From positions 150,574 through 179,445 of the forward strand of contig CAYOHP010000002.1 in the NCBI GenBank assembly GCA_964403795.1: DNA of 28,872 nt. The letters run 5' to 3'. The translations under genes and the position numbers were made by a program. How positions within the stretch are numbered: the first letter of the stretch is position 1; each line of letters opens with the position of its first letter. Shown piece after piece: positions 1 to 8,185 of the stretch. Source of the DNA: CAYOHP01 sp964403795 [NCBI: uncultured bacterium]. GTDB taxonomy: Bacteria > Muiribacteriota > UBA6191 > CAZXTJ01. A model generated the notes under the pieces. The model was given only the letters and a program-made list of their open reading frames with translations, ran no database searches and had not been told where the DNA came from.

Positions 1-741
1 TCCCGATCCGGAGGCCTCTGCGGTCCCGAAAACGCCCTCGCCCTCCAGCACCGACAACACCCGGGCGATCCCGGCCGAGTCGAAGTCGGAGTCCCCCTCC
101 TCGCTCGGGACGGCCTCGGCCTCCGGCCCCGGGACCTCCTCGGCTTCCGATCCCGGTTCGACCTCCACCGCCGGCTCGGTCCCCGGGTCCAGCCCGATCG
201 GCTCGTCCATCCTCGTCAGCCGGAACTCACCGGTCGCCTCGTCGATCTCGACGGCGAACCTCTCGCCGTCACCCGGTATCCCTGCTTCCTGTCGCCGGCG
301 GGCCCGCTCCAGCACCCGCTCCAGGAAGCCGAATCCACCCGACACCACGGCTTCTTCGACAGGCGGCTCGCTCGCCCCGGGAACCAACGTGGTGCGCGCC
401 CAGGCCGCGTCGTCACCGCCCTCGATCAAGGCCAGGACCTCCTCCTGGCTGCGGAAGATCCGGATGTCGAGGTCCACCCGATGCAGCTCGAGGAGGTGGC
501 GGGTCATCTCCGGCGCCCGCATCACCAGGAGTTCCCCTCCATCCCGGCGCAGCACCTTCTGGGTCTCGACCATCGCCAGGCAGATCTCCTTGGTCAGGAA
601 CCCGACGTCCTTCAAGTCGATCACCAGGTATCGAAGCGGCCGGTCGACGCTGGCCCGCAGGTCGTCGAGGAAGGCGACCGCCCGGGAGCCGACCAAGCTG
701 CCTCGGGGCACGACATACTGGATCTGCTGCGGCTTCCCCAC
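1..741 (-). CDS. STAS-domain protein, anti-sigma-antagonist-like (C-terminus off the left edge)
   Basis: The frame is open from a GTG at 741 to the window edge (247 codons, no stop). Residues about 5-110 read as a STAS fold of the SpoIIAA/RsbV type: a beta strand RYLVIDLKDVGFL, a helix, a strand GGELLVMRAP and a final helix. The rest is Glu/Pro/Gly-rich and acidic, with another predicted helix (FLERVLERARRRQEA). The family switches anti-sigma kinases by phosphorylation of a Ser in a DSSG motif. Here that spot reads LTKEICLAMVE, so the usual phosphoacceptor is missing. The only in-frame start near the promoter is the GTG, 12 bases after a TACACT -10 box and without a clear Shine-Dalgarno, suggesting an almost leaderless mRNA. 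Divergent from the gene at 786. Fold confident, role inferred. Confidence 0.75.
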   Translation of the reverse strand, partial: MGKPQQIQYVVPRGSLVGSRAVAFLDDLRASVDRPLRYLVIDLKDVGFLTKEICLAMVETQKVLRRDGGELLVMRAPEMTRHLLELHRVDLDIRIFRSQEEVLALIEGGDDAAWARTTLVPGASEPPVEEAVVSGGFGFLERVLERARRRQEAGIPGDGERFAVEIDEATGEFRLTRMDEPIGLDPGTEPAVEVEPGSEAEEVPGPEAEAVPSEEGDSDFDSAGIARVLSVLEGEGVFGTAEASGSG

Positions 742-753
742 GGCGAGATCCAG

Positions 754-759
754 AGTGTA
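754..759 (-). promoter_or_regulatory. -10 box (TACACT) for the STAS gene
   Basis: TACACT on the minus strand lies 12 bases before the GTG at 741, predicting a leader of about 5 bases. No convincing -35 is seen. It overlaps the opposing -10 box at 758-763 by two bases. Confidence 0.45.
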
Positions 760-763
760 CCCT
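758..763 (+). promoter_or_regulatory. -10 box (TACCCT) for the operon starting at 786
   Basis: TACCCT is followed after about 10 bases by the Shine-Dalgarno GAGGAGGG (774-781) and ATG at 786. It shares two bases with the opposing TACACT box, so both promoters compete for the same few base pairs. Confidence 0.45.
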
Positions 764-785
764 CGCCCGGTTCGAGGAGGGTCGG

Positions 786-1214
786 ATGTCCGACCGCATA
801 CGAAGCGGGATGGAGCAGGGGCGGAAAATGCTCGGGTCCCGCTGGGACCGGATCTGCGACTCGCTCCGGGACGTCGATCCCCGGATCGCCGAGCACCTGA
901 TCGGCTTCGCCTATGGAGAGGTCTATCCCCGGCCCGGCCTCGACCTCCGCTCCCGCGAGCTGGTGGCGGTCACGGCCCTGACCCTCCAAGGCCTCGGCCC
1001 CCAGCTCCGCACCCATGTGCACGCGGCCCTGGACGCCGGGGTCGGCGAGGACGAGCTGATGGAGCTCTTCCTCCACCTCGCCCTCTACGCCGGCTTCCCG
1101 ACCGCCCTGTTCGGCGCCACCGAGGCCCGCGAGGTGATCCGACGCCGCCGGGAGAAGGCCGAGCAGCCGGGCACCGAAGCCTCTCCCGAACCGACCGGGG
1201 GATCCGCCCCGTGA
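786..1214 (+). CDS. Carboxymuconolactone decarboxylase (CMD)-family protein
   Basis: 142 aa. The core (residues about 40-115) has the CMD/PcaC pattern: GEVYPRPGLDLRSRELVAV, an LxTHVHAAL helix, then ELFLHLALYAGFPTAL. This all-helical fold is shared by gamma-carboxymuconolactone decarboxylase and the AhpD peroxidase. AhpD uses a CxxC pair, which is absent here (the single Cys lies near the N-terminus), so the protein sits closer to the PcaC branch. No other protocatechuate-pathway gene is present, so the substrate is unknown. The start has a strong Shine-Dalgarno (GAGGAGGG, 4-base spacing). Its TGA overlaps the GTG of the permease as GTGA, implying translational coupling. First gene of a three-gene operon. 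Confidence 0.8.
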   Translation: MSDRIRSGMEQGRKMLGSRWDRICDSLRDVDPRIAEHLIGFAYGEVYPRPGLDLRSRELVAVTALTLQGLGPQLRTHVHAALDAGVGEDELMELFLHLALYAGFPTALFGATEAREVIRRRREKAEQPGTEASPEPTGGSAP

Positions 1215-1957
1215 ACCCGCTCGACTTCCTGGTCCTGGCCCACGAGCGCTTCCCGGAACTCGCCACCAAGACCGGCGAGCATGTCTTCCTCACGCTCGGT
1301 TCCACCCTCGTGGCGGTGGCGATCGGGATCCCGCTGGGGATCGCCGCCTGGGCCCGGCCCGGCCTCCGGGGACCGGTGATGGGCACGGTGGCCGTCCTCC
1401 AGACCGTCCCCAGCCTGGCCCTGCTGGCCTTCCTCCTCACGCTGACGGGCAAGATCGGCCTGGTGCCCGCGGTCCTCGCCCTGGTGCTCTACGCGCTCCT
1501 GCCGGTGACCCAGAACACCCTGACCGGCCTGGAGGAGGTGCCCGCCGCGGTCGGCGACGCCGCCCGGGGCCTCGGCATGACGGCCAGCCAGGAGCTCCTG
1601 ATGGTGCGCCTCCCGCTGGCCGCGCCCCTGATCCTGGCCGGGGTCCGCACCGCCGCCGTGATCGGGGTGGGGGTGGCCTCGCTCACGGCCTTCATCGGCG
1701 CCGGCGGCCTCGGCGACTTCCTCTACCGGGGCCTCTCGATGCGCAACACCGGCCTGATCCTCCTGGGCGCGGTCCCCGCCGGCCTGCTGGCGGTGCTGGT
1801 CGACCTCATCCTGGGGGCCTTCCACTGGGGTGTGACGGCCTCCCGCGAGAGCCGGATCCAGGGCTCGATGGCCGCCCGGATCCGCCCCTTCGCCCTGGCC
1901 TCGCCCCTGCTCCTGGTGCTGCTGGGCGTGGGCGGCTGGATCGCCGGCCATCCTTGA
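1211..1957 (+). CDS. ABC transporter permease, osmoprotectant (OpuCB/ProW) type
   Basis: 248 aa, about six membrane segments. The binding-protein-dependent permease signature is clear: PVMGTVAVLQTVPSLALLAF near the N-terminal third, and the EAA-type loop VGDAARGLGMTASQELLMVRLPLAAP followed by GVRTAAVIGVGVASLTAFIGAGGLGDFLYRG. These are hallmarks of the OpuBB/OpuCB glycine-betaine/choline importer family in the inner membrane. The GTG start overlaps the upstream TGA by 4 bp, and its own TGA overlaps the TTG of the DUF2804 gene. The open frame extends upstream to 389, but that part is antisense to the STAS gene or in another frame of the CMD gene and is not coding. No ATPase or binding protein of this type lies in the window, so the partners must be elsewhere. 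Confidence 0.85.
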   Translation: MNPLDFLVLAHERFPELATKTGEHVFLTLGSTLVAVAIGIPLGIAAWARPGLRGPVMGTVAVLQTVPSLALLAFLLTLTGKIGLVPAVLALVLYALLPVTQNTLTGLEEVPAAVGDAARGLGMTASQELLMVRLPLAAPLILAGVRTAAVIGVGVASLTAFIGAGGLGDFLYRGLSMRNTGLILLGAVPAGLLAVLVDLILGAFHWGVTASRESRIQGSMAARIRPFALASPLLLVLLGVGGWIAGHP

Positions 1958-2979
1958 CCCTTCCTCCGGCCCCTTCCACGCTTCTGGGACCCGGCTCGGC
2001 CCCCCGGTTCGGCAAGTTCCGGGGTCCCCTCCCCCGTCTCGACCTCGACCGACTCGGTCCTCGCCATCGCCCGGGCGCCCTCCGGTCCCGGGTCGCCCGC
2101 AAGCGCTGGGTCTTCGTGACCGCCTCCACCCCCGAGGTCCTGTTCGGGCTCGCCCTGGTGGATCTCGGCTGGGCATCCAAGGCCTTCCTCTGGGTCCTCG
2201 ACCTCTCCGACTCGAGGATCCTGGCGATGGCCTCCCCGCTCGGTCTCCCCCGTCTCGCCTTCTCCCTCTCGGACGAGCCATGGGAAGGCCTGGAGGCGCG
2301 CTTTCGCGCCGGGGGCCTGAAGGCCCGCCTCCGACGCGTCCCCGAGTCCCTGCGACTGGAGCTCGAACTCGACCTCGCCGGCGATCCCGATGTCGAGGCC
2401 CGGATCGGCTTCCCGACCGGATCCGCCGAGCCGCTCTCGGTGATCGCCCCGGTCACCCCCACCGGGTGGACCAACTGCACCCAGAAGCTCGGCGGCCTCC
2501 CCGCCTCCGGCCACCTCCGGGTGGCCCGGCACCGCTTCGACCTCTCGGGAGGGGTCGGAGGTCTCGACCTCACCGCCGGCTACCTGGCCCGTCGCACCAC
2601 CTGGCGATGGGCCATGGCCAACGGTCGCCTTCCCGACGGACGCCCCGTCGGCTTCAACCTCGTCGAGGGTTTCAACGACCAGGGGCCCATGGACGAGGGA
2701 GCCCTTTGGGTCGACGGCCGCCTCCACTCCCTGCCCCGGGTGCGCTTCCCGGCGAGGGAGGAGCTCGCGGCAGAGGTCCGATCCCTCCCCGGGGACCCGG
2801 CGACCGCGCTGGATTTCCGGGTCCTGCACCGCCACTCCGAGAAGCAGGACCTGGGGCTGGCCGCCAGCGATTTCGAGCAGCGGGCGGGGATCTGGTCCGG
2901 TCGGTTGCCGTTCGAGGGAGGGGACCTCGCGATCGACGGGATCCCGGGCGTCCTCGAACACCAGGACGTGCGCTGGTGA
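1954..2979 (+). CDS. DUF2804 family protein
   Basis: 341 aa from a TTG overlapping the permease stop as TTGA. The sequence follows the DUF2804 pattern: an early block RKRWVFVTASTPEVLFGLALVDLGW, a central WRWAMANGRLPDGRPVGFNL, then GALWVDGRLHSLPRVRF, and a closing SDFEQRAGIWSG. The family is widespread, predicted to be mostly beta, and of unknown function; the alternation of beta strands and conserved Trp/Asn residues recalls lipocalin-like hydroxysteroid or lipid-processing folds, but that is a guess. There is no signal peptide. Coupling to an OpuCB-like permease and a CMD protein is unusual. The gene ends 9 bp from the convergent acyl-CoA synthetase gene, leaving no room for a separate terminator. 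Confidence 0.75.
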   Translation: MTLPPAPSTLLGPGSAPRFGKFRGPLPRLDLDRLGPRHRPGALRSRVARKRWVFVTASTPEVLFGLALVDLGWASKAFLWVLDLSDSRILAMASPLGLPRLAFSLSDEPWEGLEARFRAGGLKARLRRVPESLRLELELDLAGDPDVEARIGFPTGSAEPLSVIAPVTPTGWTNCTQKLGGLPASGHLRVARHRFDLSGGVGGLDLTAGYLARRTTWRWAMANGRLPDGRPVGFNLVEGFNDQGPMDEGALWVDGRLHSLPRVRFPAREELAAEVRSLPGDPATALDFRVLHRHSEKQDLGLAASDFEQRAGIWSGRLPFEGGDLAIDGIPGVLEHQDVRW

Positions 2980-2988
2980 TCCGCCCGG

Positions 2989-5100
2989 CTACCCGACGAC
3001 CCGGACCCGGGCGTCGACCACGGTGCACCCCAGGCCCCGGGGCAGGACCATCACCGGGTTCAGATCCATCTCCACGATCTCGGGCCGCTCCGTGAGCATG
3101 CGGTCGACCCGCAGCACCAGCTCCGTCAGGGCCTCCACGTCGGCCGGAGGGTTGCCCCGGTAGCCGGACAGGAGGGGATAACCGCGCAGCGAGCGGATCA
3201 TCTCCGCGACATCCGTGGCCGAGAGCGGTGGCAGGCCGAAGCGCACGTCGCCGAGCACTTCGAGGTTGACGCCCCCGATCCCCACCATGACCAGCGGACC
3301 GAAGAGGGGATCCCGGACCGTCCCGACGGCGATCTCGACCCCGTCCCGGACCATGGGCTGGAGCAGGGCACCCCGGAAGGCAGCCCCTTGGCCGCGCTCC
3401 TCGAGCGACGCCGCCAGCGCCCGGAAGGCGGCCCGAACCTGGGCCCCGTCCCGGAGCCCGAGCCGGACCCCCCGCACGTCCGACTTGTGGAGGATCCCCT
3501 CGGCCACGACCTTCATGGCCAGCGGATAGCCCAGACGCTCGGCCACCGCCACGGCTTCCTCTTCGCTGCGGACCGGTCGGGTCTCGACGTGGAAGATCCC
3601 GTAGGCCTCGAGCAGATCCCGTACTCCCTGGTCCCTCAGCCAGCCATCGTCCTGCGATTCGGCGACCGCGGCCCGGCCCCGGCGGGAATCGATCCCGGCG
3701 AGCTCCGGGGCCGGGACTTCCTCGCGGGATCGCCACGCCTGGTACTTGCCCGCCCGGGCCAGGGCCCGGACCGCGGCCTCGGGATACCGGTAGGAGGGGA
3801 CGCCTCCCCCCTCCAGGGTCCGCAGCGCCTCGGGAACTCCGTGGCTGCCCAGGAAGCAGGTCACCACCGGGATCCCGGACCCCTTCGAGCCCTCCACGAT
3901 CCGCTTGGCGACCTCCCCGGTCCGGGACGCGATGGGCGGGACGAAGAGGACGAGCAGGGCATCCAGCTCGCCGCTCCCCAGCAGTACCGAGAGGGCGCCC
4001 TGGAACTGGTCGGGTCCCGCGCCCGCGATCATGTCCACCGGATTGGCGGTGGAAGCCTCGCGGGGCAGGATCCGTCCCAACGCGGCCCGGGTCCGCTCGG
4101 ACAGGGCCGGCACCTGCAGGCCGACCGCCTCGGCGGCGTCGGCGGCCAGGATCCCGGGACCGCCGGCATTGGTGAGGATCCCGAGACGCTTCCCGCAAGG
4201 CAGGGGTTGGTTCTCGAGCACCATCGCCATATCGAAGAGCTCCTCGACGGTGTCGACCCGGATCACGCCCGCCTGGTGGAGCAGGGCCTCGGAGGCCCTC
4301 TCCCCTCCGGCCAGCGAGCCGGTGTGACTGCGGGCCGCCTTGGCCCCCGAGACGGTCCGCCCGCCCTTCACCGCCACGATCGGGATCCGCCGACCCACCT
4401 CCCGGGCCAGGACCGAGAAGCGCTTGGGATCCCCGAAGCTCTCCATGTAGAGCAGGATCACCTGGGTCCGCGGATCCCCGTTCCAGTGCTCGAGCAGCTC
4501 GTCGAGACCGAAGTCGACCCGGTTCCCGATGCTCACGAAGCTCGAGATCCCGATCCCGAGCTCGCGGGCATGGTCGAGGATGGCGACCCCCAGGGCGCCC
4601 GACTGGCTGGCGAAGGCCACCCTCCCCTCCGGCGGGTAGTGGGGAGCGAAGGTGGCGTTCAGGCGAACCTCAGGATCGGTGTTCACGATTCCGAGGCAGT
4701 TGGGCCCCACCATGCGCATGCCGTAGTGCTCGATCACCCGGCGGAGCTCTTCCTGGCGCTCGAGTCCCTCGCCCCCGACCTCCCCGAACCCGGCGGTGAT
4801 GACCACCAGGCCCTTCACGCCCTTCTCGCCGGCCTGCCGGGCCGCCTTGGCGACCTCGCCGGGAGGCACCGTGAGCACCGCCAGGTCGACGTCCCCGGGG
4901 ATCTCGTCCAGCGACCGGTAGGCCCGCACCGAACGGACATGGTCGGCCACCGGGTTCACCGGATACACCGGGCCGCGGAAGCCGGCTTCGAGCAGGTTGC
5001 GGAAGACCTCGTGCCCGATCGCCCCCGGGGTACGCGAGGCCCCCACGACCGCCACCGAACGCGGCGAGAGCAGGACTCCCAGCGAGCGACGCCGGGTCAC
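2989..5100 (-). CDS. Acyl-CoA synthetase, ADP-forming (fused alpha-beta acetyl-CoA synthetase type)
   Basis: 703 aa. Domain order: CoA-binding Rossmann domain (about 10-130, SVAVVGASRTPGAIGHEVF), succinyl-CoA-ligase-like domains (about 150-460, GRVAFASQSGALG and NPVDMIAGA), and an ATP-grasp domain (about 490-700, YPLAMKVVAEGILHKSDVRGV, DLNPVMV). The phosphorylated His is expected in KAARSHTGSLAGGE. The family interconverts an acyl-CoA, ADP and phosphate with the free acid, CoA and ATP in the cytoplasm; the acyl group cannot be read from sequence. No GNAT domain is attached, so it is not the Pat-type acetyltransferase. I chose the GTG at 5100: GAGG lies 9 bases upstream, and the stop of the radical SAM gene ends only 5 bases before it. 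Co-transcribed with that gene. Confidence 0.9.
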   Translation of the reverse strand: MTRRRSLGVLLSPRSVAVVGASRTPGAIGHEVFRNLLEAGFRGPVYPVNPVADHVRSVRAYRSLDEIPGDVDLAVLTVPPGEVAKAARQAGEKGVKGLVVITAGFGEVGGEGLERQEELRRVIEHYGMRMVGPNCLGIVNTDPEVRLNATFAPHYPPEGRVAFASQSGALGVAILDHARELGIGISSFVSIGNRVDFGLDELLEHWNGDPRTQVILLYMESFGDPKRFSVLAREVGRRIPIVAVKGGRTVSGAKAARSHTGSLAGGERASEALLHQAGVIRVDTVEELFDMAMVLENQPLPCGKRLGILTNAGGPGILAADAAEAVGLQVPALSERTRAALGRILPREASTANPVDMIAGAGPDQFQGALSVLLGSGELDALLVLFVPPIASRTGEVAKRIVEGSKGSGIPVVTCFLGSHGVPEALRTLEGGGVPSYRYPEAAVRALARAGKYQAWRSREEVPAPELAGIDSRRGRAAVAESQDDGWLRDQGVRDLLEAYGIFHVETRPVRSEEEAVAVAERLGYPLAMKVVAEGILHKSDVRGVRLGLRDGAQVRAAFRALAASLEERGQGAAFRGALLQPMVRDGVEIAVGTVRDPLFGPLVMVGIGGVNLEVLGDVRFGLPPLSATDVAEMIRSLRGYPLLSGYRGNPPADVEALTELVLRVDRMLTERPEIVEMDLNPVMVLPRGLGCTVVDARVRVVG

Positions 5101-5105
5101 GGCAA

Positions 5106-6365
5106 TCAGACCTCGACCCGGCTGACTCCGTCGAGAGGCACCGGACGCTCCTCGCCGGGGGCCGGCCGGTATCCGATCTCCTCGTCGCTCAGGTAGCAGG
5201 CCGGATCCTCGGCCCAGCGATCCCCGTAGTAGTGCTGGGCCCGCACCCGGAGCGACCCGCCGCACATGGAGAGGTAGCGGCACGCCCCGCAACGGCCCTT
5301 GAGAAGGGGCAGACGGTCCCGGAACTGGGCCAGCAGGGAGTTGGTCTCGTCTTCCCAGATCTCGCTGAACGGGCGCTGCTTCACGTTCCCCAGCGACTCG
5401 TGCATCGAGAACTGGTCGACATGGACCTCGCCCAGGGGATCGATGTCGGAGACCCCGACGCCCGAGGAGTTGGCCCCGCCGCCGTTCCACTCGAGCATCC
5501 GCCGGACCTTCTCGGCCTGCTCGGTCTGCCCCTCCTCGAGGAGCTTCAGGTAGATGTAGACGCCGTCGGTGTGGTTGTCGACGGTCATGATGTCCTTGCC
5601 CAGGCCCCGTCGGTCGAGGTCGCGGGTCCAGGCCATGATCCGATCGACCGCCGCCCTGGTCTCCTCCGGGGTGCAGTCGTCCGAGGACAGACCCCTCCCC
5701 CGCCCGGCGTAGGCCAGGTGGTAGAAGCAGACCCGCTCCAGGCCTTCCTCCTCCACGAACCGGAAGATGTCGTCCAGCGCCGTCACGTTGTGGCGGGTCA
5801 GGGTCATGCGCAGGGAGATCTTGATCCCGTTGCGCTTGCAGGCCCGGATGCCCGCAACGGCCCGGTCGTAGGCCCAGGGCTTGCCCCGGAACTCGTTGTT
5901 GGTCTCGCCGATCCCGTCGAGGCTGGCGCCCACGTAGATGACGCCGATCTCCTTGAGCCGCTTGGCCACCGCATCGGTGATCAGGGTGGCGTTGGTCGAG
6001 ACCACCACCCGGAGACCGCCCTTGGAGAGGTGGGAGGCGAGCTCCCAGAAGAGCGGATGGGTCAGGGGCTCCCCGCCGGAGAGGAGCACGGCCGGTACCC
6101 GGTACCCGATGAGGTCGTCTGCGACCGCGAACAGCTGGGCACGGTCGAGCTCCCCGGAGTACTTCTTCTCCTCGGAGTCGGTGTAGCAGTGGATGCAGCG
6201 CAGGTTGCAGGTCCGGGTCAGGTTCCAGACCACCACCGGCTTGCGGCGACGCGCCGACTCCTCGACCTCGTGCGGGTTGTGGACCCCGTGGTCGGGGTGG
6301 ACCCCGTAGCGAAGGCCGTCGTGGGTCTGGGAGCGGGCCGTGTAGAGCTTGCTGACCGAGATCAT
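5106..6365 (-). CDS. ahbC: Radical SAM protein, AhbC/NirJ type (probable 12,18-didecarboxysiroheme deacetylase)
   Basis: 419 aa. The N-terminal SAM cluster motif is C53-x3-C57-x2-C60 (TRTCNLRCIHCY), followed by SGGEPL and VVSTNATLI. The opening MISVSKLY...LRYG and KPVVVWNLTRTCNL are typical of AhbC. A C-terminal twitch/SPASM-like region holds CGACRYLSMCGG and a later PACYLSDEE, enough Cys for a second Fe-S cluster. AhbC removes acetate side chains from didecarboxysiroheme in the alternative siroheme-dependent heme route; NirJ does related chemistry for heme d1. The choice between them is uncertain because no other ahb or nir gene is in the window. Start: ATG at 6365 with GGAGG five bases upstream and a TAGATT -10 box further back; the in-frame ATG at 6392 is less well placed. 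Confidence 0.78.
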   Translation of the reverse strand: MISVSKLYTARSQTHDGLRYGVHPDHGVHNPHEVEESARRRKPVVVWNLTRTCNLRCIHCYTDSEEKKYSGELDRAQLFAVADDLIGYRVPAVLLSGGEPLTHPLFWELASHLSKGGLRVVVSTNATLITDAVAKRLKEIGVIYVGASLDGIGETNNEFRGKPWAYDRAVAGIRACKRNGIKISLRMTLTRHNVTALDDIFRFVEEEGLERVCFYHLAYAGRGRGLSSDDCTPEETRAAVDRIMAWTRDLDRRGLGKDIMTVDNHTDGVYIYLKLLEEGQTEQAEKVRRMLEWNGGGANSSGVGVSDIDPLGEVHVDQFSMHESLGNVKQRPFSEIWEDETNSLLAQFRDRLPLLKGRCGACRYLSMCGGSLRVRAQHYYGDRWAEDPACYLSDEEIGYRPAPGEERPVPLDGVSRVEV

Positions 6366-6396
6366 GCGGTCCTCCGAATGCCCAGGGCGCACGGGA

Positions 6397-6402
6397 AATC
6401 TA
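6397..6402 (-). promoter_or_regulatory. -10 box (TAGATT) for the ahbC-like operon
   Basis: TAGATT on the minus strand lies 31 bases before the ATG at 6365, with the Shine-Dalgarno GGAGG between them. No clear -35 hexamer. It shares the 119-bp divergent intergenic region with the promoter of the phospholipase D-like gene. Confidence 0.45.
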
Positions 6403-6429
6403 CCACAGGCTCCCCGGGATCCGGGCTGG

Positions 6430-6435
6430 TACTCT
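6430..6435 (+). promoter_or_regulatory. -10 box (TACTCT) for the phospholipase D-like gene
   Basis: TACTCT in the divergent region 6366-6484, followed by a leader of about 40 bases containing GAGGAGG (6472-6478) before the TTG at 6485. No recognisable -35. Confidence 0.4.
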
Positions 6436-6484
6436 GGCCCCGATCCGACTCCGGGTCCAGACCCGGACCAACGAGGAGGCCGCC

Positions 6485-8185
6485 TTGGTCCGCTGCCGAT
6501 TCCGACCGTTTCGCTCCCTCTGGCTCGGGGCCCTGGCCCTGGCCTGGGCCGCCAGCCTGTCGGCCCGGCCCAAGCTCCAGGCGGTGTTCTCCCCCGACGG
6601 GGGCTTCCACCCCGAGAACCGCAAGCCGGTGCGCCTCTCCGACGGCTCGGAGGTCCCGCCCAACCTGAACGTGGTGGCAGACGACATGATCCGGGGAGTC
6701 CGCTCGGGCGGCCGGATCGAGATCGCCATGTACGCCTTCTCCGACATGAAGGCCCTGGCCAGCCTGGTCGAGCGGGCCAGGGACGGCGTGGCGATCCGCA
6801 TGGTCCTCGACGCCTGCGCCGAATGGACCGTCGACCTGAGGAGCATGGTCTTCAAGGAACTGGAGAAGCAGAGCAAGGAGGCCGCCACCGACGGCGTCCC
6901 CTTCGACGTCCAGGTCAAGACCATCCCCTGCTCCCGGTTCGTGGCGTACGGGAGGTCGAAGGTCCTCGAACCGGCGGCCGGCGAGGAGTCCGGCAAGGAG
7001 ATCGTCGGGACCATGCACGAGAAGTTCGGGGTGTTCTTCGAGCCCCGCCGCAAACAGCCTTCCCACGCCTTCGCCGGGTCCTCGAATTTCGCCAAGGCCG
7101 CCGCCACGCTCTACGCCGAGAACCGGACCTTCTTCCGGGACGACCCGGTGGCCGCCGCCCAGCTCCACGAGGAGTTCCAGCGCCTCTGGAAGTACTGGTC
7201 GGACTGCGCCTTCGGGACCTGCGAGGAAATCGGCGCCATCCGTGACGTGGAGGCCGGCCCCCGGGACACCCGCATGATCTTCAATGGCGAACCCTTCCAG
7301 GGGGGAGACCCGCTCGATCCGGCCAAGGTGAAGCATTGGCGCCGGATCGACCGGGCCATCGAGGACGTGATCGACCGCATGGCCCCGACCGGAACGCTCG
7401 ATTTCGCCATGTTCTCGTTCACCCACTGGCACCTCATGCAGAAGCTGCTCGCCCAGGCCCAGAAGCACCCCAAGGCCAGGATCCGGGTGATGCTCGACCT
7501 CTCGATGCTGGCCAGCGACAACCCCGACCGGCCCGGGGTGCTCGGTCCCCGCATGGAGAAGGAGGCCAAGGACCGGGGGCTCAAGAACTTCGAGGTCCGC
7601 TACAAGTGGCGATCCAATGCCCATGCCTGGGACCCCGAGAACCCCAAGGTCCCGCCCGGCCTCTACCACTTCAAGAGCTACCTCCTGCACCACAAGTTCG
7701 TGCTCGTCGACGGAGCCGTCCTGGCCAACGGCAGCTACAACTGGTCGGGAGGCGCCGAGCGCCGCAACCTCGAGAACATCCAGATCTTCGATTCCACCCG
7801 CAACGCAGCCCATGCCCCGGTCGTCGAGGGATTCGCCCGGGAGTTCGAGGCCCTCTGGAACGCCGCCGACCCCGAGGACCCGAAGCTCGCCGACACCCTG
7901 CGCCCCAACCCCCAGGTAGTGCGCGGCGAGCAGGGTCGCCTGCTCCAACAGCGGATCGTGGCGGCGCTCTTCCTGAAGGGTGCCAAGGTCATCATGGCCG
8001 AGTTCGACAAGCTGGCGGTCAAGGGCGAGGACGCCATCCGGGCCACCGACAAGAGCCTGACGATCGACGCCCTGGCCAAGGCCACCAAGCTCCCGATCGG
8101 GCAGGTCCGCCAGGTGGTGGAAGCCCTCCGGGCCGCCACCATGCTCCGCAAGGTGGGGAAGTCGGGCTACGCCCTGGCCGACTGA
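6485..8185 (+). CDS. Secreted phospholipase D-like (HKD) protein with C-terminal winged-helix-like domain
   Basis: 566 aa from a TTG with GAGGAGG 6 bases upstream. Residues 1-27 form a signal peptide (basic start, LWLGALALAWAASLSA). Two PLD half-domains follow. The first motif starts at H178 (HEKFGVFF, then GSSNFAKAA) and has Phe where the Asp of HxKx4D belongs. The second is complete: H402, K404, D409 (HHKFVLVD), then NGSYNWSGGAE. HKD enzymes cleave phosphodiester bonds in lipids or nucleic acids through a phospho-His intermediate. The C-terminal 70 residues (SLTIDALAKATKLPIGQVRQVVEAL...KSGYALAD) look like a winged helix, which is odd in an exported protein. Substrate unknown; the arrangement also fits secreted nucleases of this superfamily. 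Confidence 0.8.
   Translation: MVRCRFRPFRSLWLGALALAWAASLSARPKLQAVFSPDGGFHPENRKPVRLSDGSEVPPNLNVVADDMIRGVRSGGRIEIAMYAFSDMKALASLVERARDGVAIRMVLDACAEWTVDLRSMVFKELEKQSKEAATDGVPFDVQVKTIPCSRFVAYGRSKVLEPAAGEESGKEIVGTMHEKFGVFFEPRRKQPSHAFAGSSNFAKAAATLYAENRTFFRDDPVAAAQLHEEFQRLWKYWSDCAFGTCEEIGAIRDVEAGPRDTRMIFNGEPFQGGDPLDPAKVKHWRRIDRAIEDVIDRMAPTGTLDFAMFSFTHWHLMQKLLAQAQKHPKARIRVMLDLSMLASDNPDRPGVLGPRMEKEAKDRGLKNFEVRYKWRSNAHAWDPENPKVPPGLYHFKSYLLHHKFVLVDGAVLANGSYNWSGGAERRNLENIQIFDSTRNAAHAPVVEGFAREFEALWNAADPEDPKLADTLRPNPQVVRGEQGRLLQQRIVAALFLKGAKVIMAEFDKLAVKGEDAIRATDKSLTIDALAKATKLPIGQVRQVVEALRAATMLRKVGKSGYALAD

Noticed and set aside
389-1210. N-terminal extension of the OpuCB-like permease by 274 codons
   Set aside because: The extension is antisense to the STAS gene and in another frame of the CMD gene; the GTG at 1211 overlaps the upstream stop and begins the membrane protein proper.
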